Assembly (NCBI GenBank): GCA_021413675.1
Contig: JAIOQA010000047.1
Coordinates: 1-45,723, forward strand
Direction: 5' to 3'
Origin: Deltaproteobacteria bacterium
Lineage (GTDB): Bacteria; Myxococcota_A; Polyangia; Haliangiales; Haliangiaceae
DNA length: 45,723 nt
Below the pieces are notes generated by a model. That model saw only the letters and a program-made list of their open reading frames with translations. It was not told the DNA's origin and ran no database searches. Both the position numbers and the translations under genes were made by a program. This document shows, piece by piece, positions 39,679-45,723 of this stretch (the first letter of the stretch is position 1; each line of letters opens with the position of its first letter).

Positions 39679-40370
39679 TGCGCCGCTCCTGCCGTGACGG
39701 CCTGGCGGAAGGGAAGCCCGAGGTGCCCGAGGAGCGCCTTGCCCTCGGCATCGGTCTTCGCGGTGGTGACGATGCTGATGTTCATGCCCTTGATCGAGTC
39801 GATCTGGTCGTACTCGATCTCCGGGAAGATGATCTGCTCGCGCACACCGAGGGTGTAGTTGCCGCGACCGTCGAAGCCCTTCGACGACACGCCGCGGAAG
39901 TCACGGACGCGGGGCAGCGCGATGTTGCAGAGGCGATCGAGGAACTCCCACATCCGCTCGCGGCGCAGCGTCACGGTCACACCGATCTTCTGGCCCTTGC
40001 GCAGGCGGTAGTTCGCGATGTCCTTCTTCGCGCGGGTCACGACCGGAGCCTGACCGCAGATGAGCTTGAGCTCCTCCACGGCATGCTCGATGAGCTTCGC
40101 GTCCTGGTTGGCGCGACCGAGGCCCATGTTGAGCGTGATCTTCACGACGCGCGGGACCTGCATGACGGAGGAGTAGTTGAACTCCTTCATCATCGTGGCC
40201 TTCACGGTCGTGTCGTACGTGGCGCGCAGCCGGGGAGGCGTCTCGCGCTTGTACGTCGGCGCCGGTCCAGTGGGCTCGGCCGCCTTCTTCTTGCCCTCGC
40301 CCTTCTGGCGCGGGGCCTTTTCCTTCTTCGGCTGGGCAGGCGCCCCGCCGGTCTGTTCGTCCTTGGCCAT
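39675..40370 (-). CDS. rplE: Ribosomal protein uL5 with long basic N-terminal extension
   Basis: A 231-residue 5S rRNA-binding protein. The core begins around residue 45 and has [45 protein letters not shown] and [20 protein letters not shown], all as in normal ~180-residue L5. The first ~45 residues are an additional Lys/Ala/Pro-rich tail, probably disordered and rRNA-contacting. The ATG at 40370 follows the rplX stop by 18 bases. Confidence 0.97.
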   Translation of the reverse strand: MAKDEQTGGAPAQPKKEKAPRQKGEGKKKAAEPTGPAPTYKRETPPRLRATYDTTVKATMMKEFNYSSVMQVPRVVKITLNMGLGRANQDAKLIEHAVEELKLICGQAPVVTRAKKDIANYRLRKGQKIGVTVTLRRERMWEFLDRLCNIALPRVRDFRGVSSKGFDGRGNYTLGVREQIIFPEIEYDQIDSIKGMNISIVTTAKTDAEGKALLGHLGLPFRQAVTAGAAQ

Positions 40371-40388
40371 GGTCGTGCTCCGCCTGGA

Positions 40389-40706
40389 TCAGAGGCCAGG
40401 GTTGGGGAACTTGGTGCCGCTCTTCACGCCGACGCGGAACTTCGTGCCGTCTTCGACGACGACGCGAGTCCGAGTACCGCGGCCGAGCTTCTCGTCCCAC
40501 AGCAGCACGTTCGAGAGAGCAATCGTGCCCTCCTTCTCGAGGATGCCACCCTGGGGATTCTTCTGGCTGGGCTTGGTGTGCCGCTTGACCATGTTGATCT
40601 TCTCGACGACCACGCGGTCACCGACGACCTTCAGGATCTTGCCGCGCTTGCCCTTGTCCTTACCGGACGTGACGACCACCAGGTCGCCCTTGCGCACGTG
40701 AGACAT
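40389..40706 (-). CDS. rplX: Ribosomal protein uL24
   Basis: A 105-residue assembly-initiator protein with a KOW motif ([20 protein letters not shown]) and [18 protein letters not shown]. The ATG at 40706 shares one base with the rplN stop (TGATG), so translation is coupled. Confidence 0.97.
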   Translation of the reverse strand: MSHVRKGDLVVVTSGKDKGKRGKILKVVGDRVVVEKINMVKRHTKPSQKNPQGGILEKEGTIALSNVLLWDEKLGRGTRTRVVVEDGTKFRVGVKSGTKFPNPGL

Positions 40707-41074
40707 CACAGCACCTCCGGCGCCAGCGAGATGATCTTCATGAATCGCTTGGCGCGGAGCTCGCGCGCGACCGGCCCGAAGATGCGGGTACCGATCGGCT
40801 CGTTCTCCTTGTTGATGAGCACCGCCGAGTTACCGTCGAACCGGATGAAGCTACCGTCCGTACGGGCGATCTCCTTCTTGGTCCGAACGATCACGGCGCG
40901 GGCGACCTCGCCCTTCTTCACCTTGGAGCCCGGGATGGCCTCGCGGATCGACACGATGATGACATCACCGATCGACGCGTAGCGACGGCGCGAACCGCCG
41001 AGCACCTTGATGCAATAGACCTTCTTGGCGCCGCTGTTGTCGGCGACATCGAGAACGCTGGTCTGCTGGATCAC
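40706..41074 (-). CDS. rplN: Ribosomal protein uL14
   Basis: A 122-residue protein starting [21 protein letters not shown] and containing [20 protein letters not shown] and [13 protein letters not shown]. The GTG start overlaps the rpsQ stop as GTGA. Confidence 0.98.
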   Translation of the reverse strand: MIQQTSVLDVADNSGAKKVYCIKVLGGSRRRYASIGDVIIVSIREAIPGSKVKKGEVARAVIVRTKKEIARTDGSFIRFDGNSAVLINKENEPIGTRIFGPVARELRAKRFMKIISLAPEVL

Positions 41075-41364
41075 GACGCAAGCTCCTTGCTCTTCGAGAT
41101 CGTGCGCAGGACGCGCCAGCGCTTGGTCTTCGACATCGGGCGGGCCTCGACCAGCTCGACGACGTCGCCGACCTCGCAGGTGTTCTTCTCGTCGTGCGCC
41201 TTGTACTTCACGCGGCGGGTGACGAACTTGTGGAACCGGCGATCGCGGACACGGCGGATGACCGTGACGACCACGGTCTTGTCCATCTTGTCCGAAGTCA
41301 CCGTGCCGGTGATCGTGCGGCGTGAACCGCGAGTGTCTTCGGTCTCAGTCGTGGGAGCAGACAT
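41071..41364 (-). CDS. rpsQ: Ribosomal protein uS17
   Basis: A 97-residue OB-fold protein. After a ~14-residue N-terminal extension rich in Thr and Glu it has [35 protein letters not shown] and [20 protein letters not shown], the family blocks. Confidence 0.97.
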   Translation of the reverse strand: MSAPTTETEDTRGSRRTITGTVTSDKMDKTVVVTVIRRVRDRRFHKFVTRRVKYKAHDEKNTCEVGDVVELVEARPMSKTKRWRVLRTISKSKELAS

Positions 41365-41369
41365 GGCTC

Positions 41370-41605
41370 TCAGCTCTCCTTGCGCGCGCGACCCTGCGTC
41401 TCGAGGCCGAGGTCGCGGTTACGCAGGATGGTCAGGATCTTGGCAACCTCGCGCCGCTTGGTCTCGATCGCAGCGGTGGAGGGGACCTGGTTGGTGTGCT
41501 TGCCGAGCTGGAGCCGGAACAGCTCGTCGCGGGTCCGGTCGAGCGCCTGGAGGAGCTCAGCGTCGGGAAGGTCGCGCATGCGCGCGAGTGCATCGAGGGA
41601 CTTGC

Positions 41606-41609
<4 letters not shown>
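41370..41609 (-). CDS. rpmC: Ribosomal protein uL29
   Basis: A 79-residue helical-hairpin protein located at the peptide exit tunnel ([19 protein letters not shown]...[17 protein letters not shown]). The GTG start overlaps the rplP stop as GTGA. The C-terminus is a few residues longer than usual. Confidence 0.95.
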
Positions 41610-42028
<419 letters not shown>

Positions 42029-42055
42029 AGGCGACTCCGGATGACTCGGCGGTGA

Positions 42056-42718
42056 CTAGCGCGGGGGCGTGCGGGGCGGCTGGTCCTTGCGACCGGGCAG
42101 CACCTCGCCGTGGAACATCCAGCACTTCACGCCGATCGAGCCGTACGTGGTGTGGGCCTCGGTGAATCCGTACTCGATGTCGGCGCGGAGGGTGTGCAGG
42201 GGCACGCGGCCCTCGCGGTACCACTCACGGCGCGACATCTCGGCGCCGCCCAGGCGGCCGGCCGACGCGACCTTGATGCCCTTCGAGCCGAACTTCATGG
42301 CGGTCTGGACCGCCTTCTTCATGGCGCGGCGGAAGGCGATCCGGCGCTCGAGCTGCGTCGCGATGTTCTCGGCGACGAGCTGCGCGTTGGTCTCAGCCTT
42401 GCGGACCTCGATGATGTTCAGGAACACCTCGTTCTCCGTGAGGGCCTGGACTTCCTTCTTGAGCGTCTCGACGCCCGCGCCACGCTTGCCGATCACGATC
42501 CCCGGACGAGCCGTGTGGATGTTGATCTTGCACTTGTTCGCGGCGCGCTCGATCTCGATGTAGCTGACACCGGCGTGGTGGAGCTTCTTCTTGATGAAGC
42601 CCTTGAGCTTCAGATCCTCGTGCAGCCACTTCGCGTAGTTCTTTTCCTCGTACCACCGCGACGACCACGTCTTGATGATGCCGAGGCGGAAGCCCGTCGG
42701 ATGCGTCTTCTGACCCAT
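42056..42718 (-). CDS. rpsC: Ribosomal protein uS3
   Basis: A 220-residue mRNA-entry protein. It begins [20 protein letters not shown], has the KH-domain GxxG block [14 protein letters not shown], and [30 protein letters not shown] near the end. Confidence 0.98.
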   Translation of the reverse strand: MGQKTHPTGFRLGIIKTWSSRWYEEKNYAKWLHEDLKLKGFIKKKLHHAGVSYIEIERAANKCKINIHTARPGIVIGKRGAGVETLKKEVQALTENEVFLNIIEVRKAETNAQLVAENIATQLERRIAFRRAMKKAVQTAMKFGSKGIKVASAGRLGGAEMSRREWYREGRVPLHTLRADIEYGFTEAHTTYGSIGVKCWMFHGEVLPGRKDQPPRTPPR

Positions 42719-42726
42719 GGTGATCC

Positions 42727-43068
<342 letters not shown>

Positions 43069-43076
43069 GGCGTGCC

Positions 43077-43358
43077 TTACTTCCCGACCTTGCGGTCGCC
43101 CGAGTGGCCCATGAAGGTACGGGTCGGCGAGAACTCGCCGAGCTTGTGGCCGACCATGTTCTCGGTGATGAACACCGGCAGGAACTTCCGGCCGTTGTGC
43201 ACGGCGAAGGTCAGACCGACCATCTCCGGGATGATCGTCGAACGGCGCGAGTACGTGGTGATCACCCGCTTGTTCGGGTTGGTCTCCTTCTGCGCGTTCG
43301 CGATCTTCTTGTTGAGGTACTTCTCGACGAAGGGTCCCTTCTTGACGCTACGGGGCAT
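43077..43358 (-). CDS. rpsS: Ribosomal protein uS19
   Basis: A 93-residue head protein ([63 protein letters not shown]). Standard length and order. Confidence 0.98.
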   Translation of the reverse strand: MPRSVKKGPFVEKYLNKKIANAQKETNPNKRVITTYSRRSTIIPEMVGLTFAVHNGRKFLPVFITENMVGHKLGEFSPTRTFMGHSGDRKVGK

Positions 43359-43391
43359 GGACAGGTCCTCTGATTCGAAGGGGTTCGGAGA

Positions 43392-44216
<825 letters not shown>

Positions 44217-44222
44217 GGCGGC

Positions 44223-44552
44223 TTACACTCCCTCGAAGAACGAGATGTTGTCGCCGGGCTTCAGCGTGACGTACGCCTTCTTCATGCCCGGGCGGCGGCC
44301 GGCGAAGCGACCCACGCGCTTGACCTTGCCGCGGACGATCAGCGTGCGAACGCCGGTGACCGAGACCTTGAACAGCGACTGGATGGCCTGGCGGATCTCG
44401 ATCTTGTTCGCGTCGGGCGCGACTTCGAACACGATCTGCTGGGCGACGTCGGTGCCCTCGGCGGGCGCCTGAGCGGCGCCGCCAGTCTCGCGCAGGCGGG
44501 CGCTCTTCTCGGTGAGGAGCGGCCGCTTGATGATGCTCTGGGGGGTACGCAT
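44223..44552 (-). CDS. rplW: Ribosomal protein uL23 with short insertion
   Basis: A 109-residue exit-site protein that docks SRP and trigger factor. Core blocks are [33 protein letters not shown] and [29 protein letters not shown]. About 14 extra residues ([14 protein letters not shown]) are inserted after the first helix compared with E. coli. Confidence 0.97.
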   Translation of the reverse strand: MRTPQSIIKRPLLTEKSARLRETGGAAQAPAEGTDVAQQIVFEVAPDANKIEIRQAIQSLFKVSVTGVRTLIVRGKVKRVGRFAGRRPGMKKAYVTLKPGDNISFFEGV

Positions 44553-44565
44553 GGTCGTTCCTAGC

Positions 44566-45198
44566 TCAGCGCTTCAGCGCCGCCTCGACCTGCTTGACCG
44601 ACGACGACGTGAACACGACCGTCTGGTGGCGCAGGATGTCGTAGACGTTCAGACCCTCGGGCGCGAGCCACTTGGAGACCGCCAGGTTCGCGGCGCCGCG
44701 GGAAAGGAGCGTGTTGTCCTTGCCGTCGACGATGAGAACCTTCTTGTCGGGCTGGGCGTAACCCAGAGCCGCGAGCGCCTTGGCGACGCTCTTGGTCTTG
44801 CCGTCGACCGCGAACTTGTCGAGGACGATCAGCTGCTTCTCGCCGGTGCGCAGCGAGAGCGCGGCGCGGAGCGCCTGCTTCTTCGCCTTGCGCGGCATCT
44901 GGTACTCGTAGCTGCGCGGCTTGGGGCCGAACACCGAGCCACCGCCCGACCAGTGCGGCGCCTTCTTGCTGCCCTGGCGCGCGTTACCGGTGCCCTTCTG
45001 CTTCCACATCTTCTTGTTCGATCCGCGGATCTCGCCCATGCGCTTGGTCGAGGCGTTTCCGCCGCGGCGCTTGGCGAGCTGCCACTTCACGACCTCCCAC
45101 AGGAGGTGCTCGTGGACCTCGGCGGCGAAGATCTCGTCATCGAGGTCGATCGCCCCGACGTTCTTCCCGCTGGTGTCCTTGACGTCTAGCTTCGGCAT
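44566..45198 (-). CDS. rplD: Ribosomal protein uL4
   Basis: A 210-residue protein with the tunnel-lining loop [23 protein letters not shown]...[14 protein letters not shown] and a normal C-terminal domain. It is complete and not fused to L3. It follows rpsJ after only 39 bases, in the place where rplC would normally lie. Confidence 0.98.
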   Translation of the reverse strand: MPKLDVKDTSGKNVGAIDLDDEIFAAEVHEHLLWEVVKWQLAKRRGGNASTKRMGEIRGSNKKMWKQKGTGNARQGSKKAPHWSGGGSVFGPKPRSYEYQMPRKAKKQALRAALSLRTGEKQLIVLDKFAVDGKTKSVAKALAALGYAQPDKKVLIVDGKDNTLLSRGAANLAVSKWLAPEGLNVYDILRHQTVVFTSSSVKQVEAALKR

Positions 45199-45237
45199 GG
45201 CCGTTTCTCTCTTAGATGAGGAGGAGCGCGCGCCCGC

Positions 45238-45546
<309 letters not shown>

Positions 45547-45566
45547 GGTCGTGGGTCCCTTGCGAC

Positions 45567-45723
45567 TCAGGCGATGATCGAGGTGACGACGCCGGCGCCG
45601 ACGGTCTTGCCGCCCTCGCGGATGGCGAACCGGAGGCCGCCTTCACACGCGATCTTGGTGATGAGCTCCACCTCGACCTTGATGTTGTCGCCCGGCATCA
45701 CCATCTCCATGCCGGCGGGCAGC
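45567..45723 (-). CDS. tuf: Elongation factor Tu, C-terminal end (5' part outside window)
   Basis: The last 51 or so codons of EF-Tu: [19 protein letters not shown] followed by the typical [17 protein letters not shown] and a short ending TSIIA. The rest lies beyond the right edge. It is followed by rpsJ in the classic tuf-rpsJ order. Confidence 0.96.
   Translation of the reverse strand, partial: LPAGMEMVMPGDNIKVEVELITKIACEGGLRFAIREGGKTVGAGVVTSIIA

Overview
The window is GC-rich bacterial DNA that looks like Myxococcota (Kofleriaceae/Haliangium-like or a related deltaproteobacterial lineage). This is inferred from a receiver/DUF4388/J-like scaffold protein, Cys- and Gly-rich lipoproteins, a large polymorphic toxin, and zinc-form S4 and S14 ribosomal proteins. 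No rRNA, tRNA, CRISPR array or insertion sequence was recognised. No gene-free stretch exceeds about 300 bases.

Left part (1-10,957): the 3' end of a penicillin-binding transpeptidase; a TPR/repeat/outer-membrane protein ending in a clear intrinsic terminator; then a leftward housekeeping run galU, priA, a DUF4388 scaffold protein, fmt, rsmB. The scaffold gene sits where def is often found.

Middle-left (11,049-19,808): pieces of a flagellar/type III-type export gate. These are an flhB homologue whose NPTH self-cleavage motif reads GGDA, and 4.4 kb away an overlapping fliO-fliP-fliQ-fliR run in which fliR has an apparent internal deletion and frameshift. Upstream of fliO, on the same strand, lie a protoglobin and a MarR regulator with four C-terminal cysteines. 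A consensus-like promoter whose 17-bp spacer is almost entirely a perfect inverted repeat drives marR, apparently from a leaderless start. Between flhB and the gate lie a DUF4266/DUF3570/TlpA-like envelope operon and an M14 peptidase.

Middle (19,828-27,986): two overlapping unknown genes, a tandem duplicate of Gly/Ala-rich membrane-type proteins, and a divergent 1421-residue polymorphic-toxin-like protein. That protein has an N-terminal helical/annexin-like region, a zincin motif and a C-terminal RNase-like module, and a likely immunity gene follows 3 nt later. Two lipoprotein genes then converge on a 14-bp hairpin.

Right part (31,255-45,723): a leftward S10-spc-alpha supercluster from the 3' end of tuf to rplQ and an intrinsic terminator. 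It is unusual in lacking rplC between rpsJ and rplD, adk between secY and map, and infA between map and rpmJ. Small genes rpmJ and rpsN are present. L5 has a long basic N-terminal extension and L23 an insertion.

The best candidates for something new are the minimal, cleavage-deficient export gate linked to a heme/redox-type regulatory pair, and the toxin locus with its duplicated hydrophobic partner proteins.
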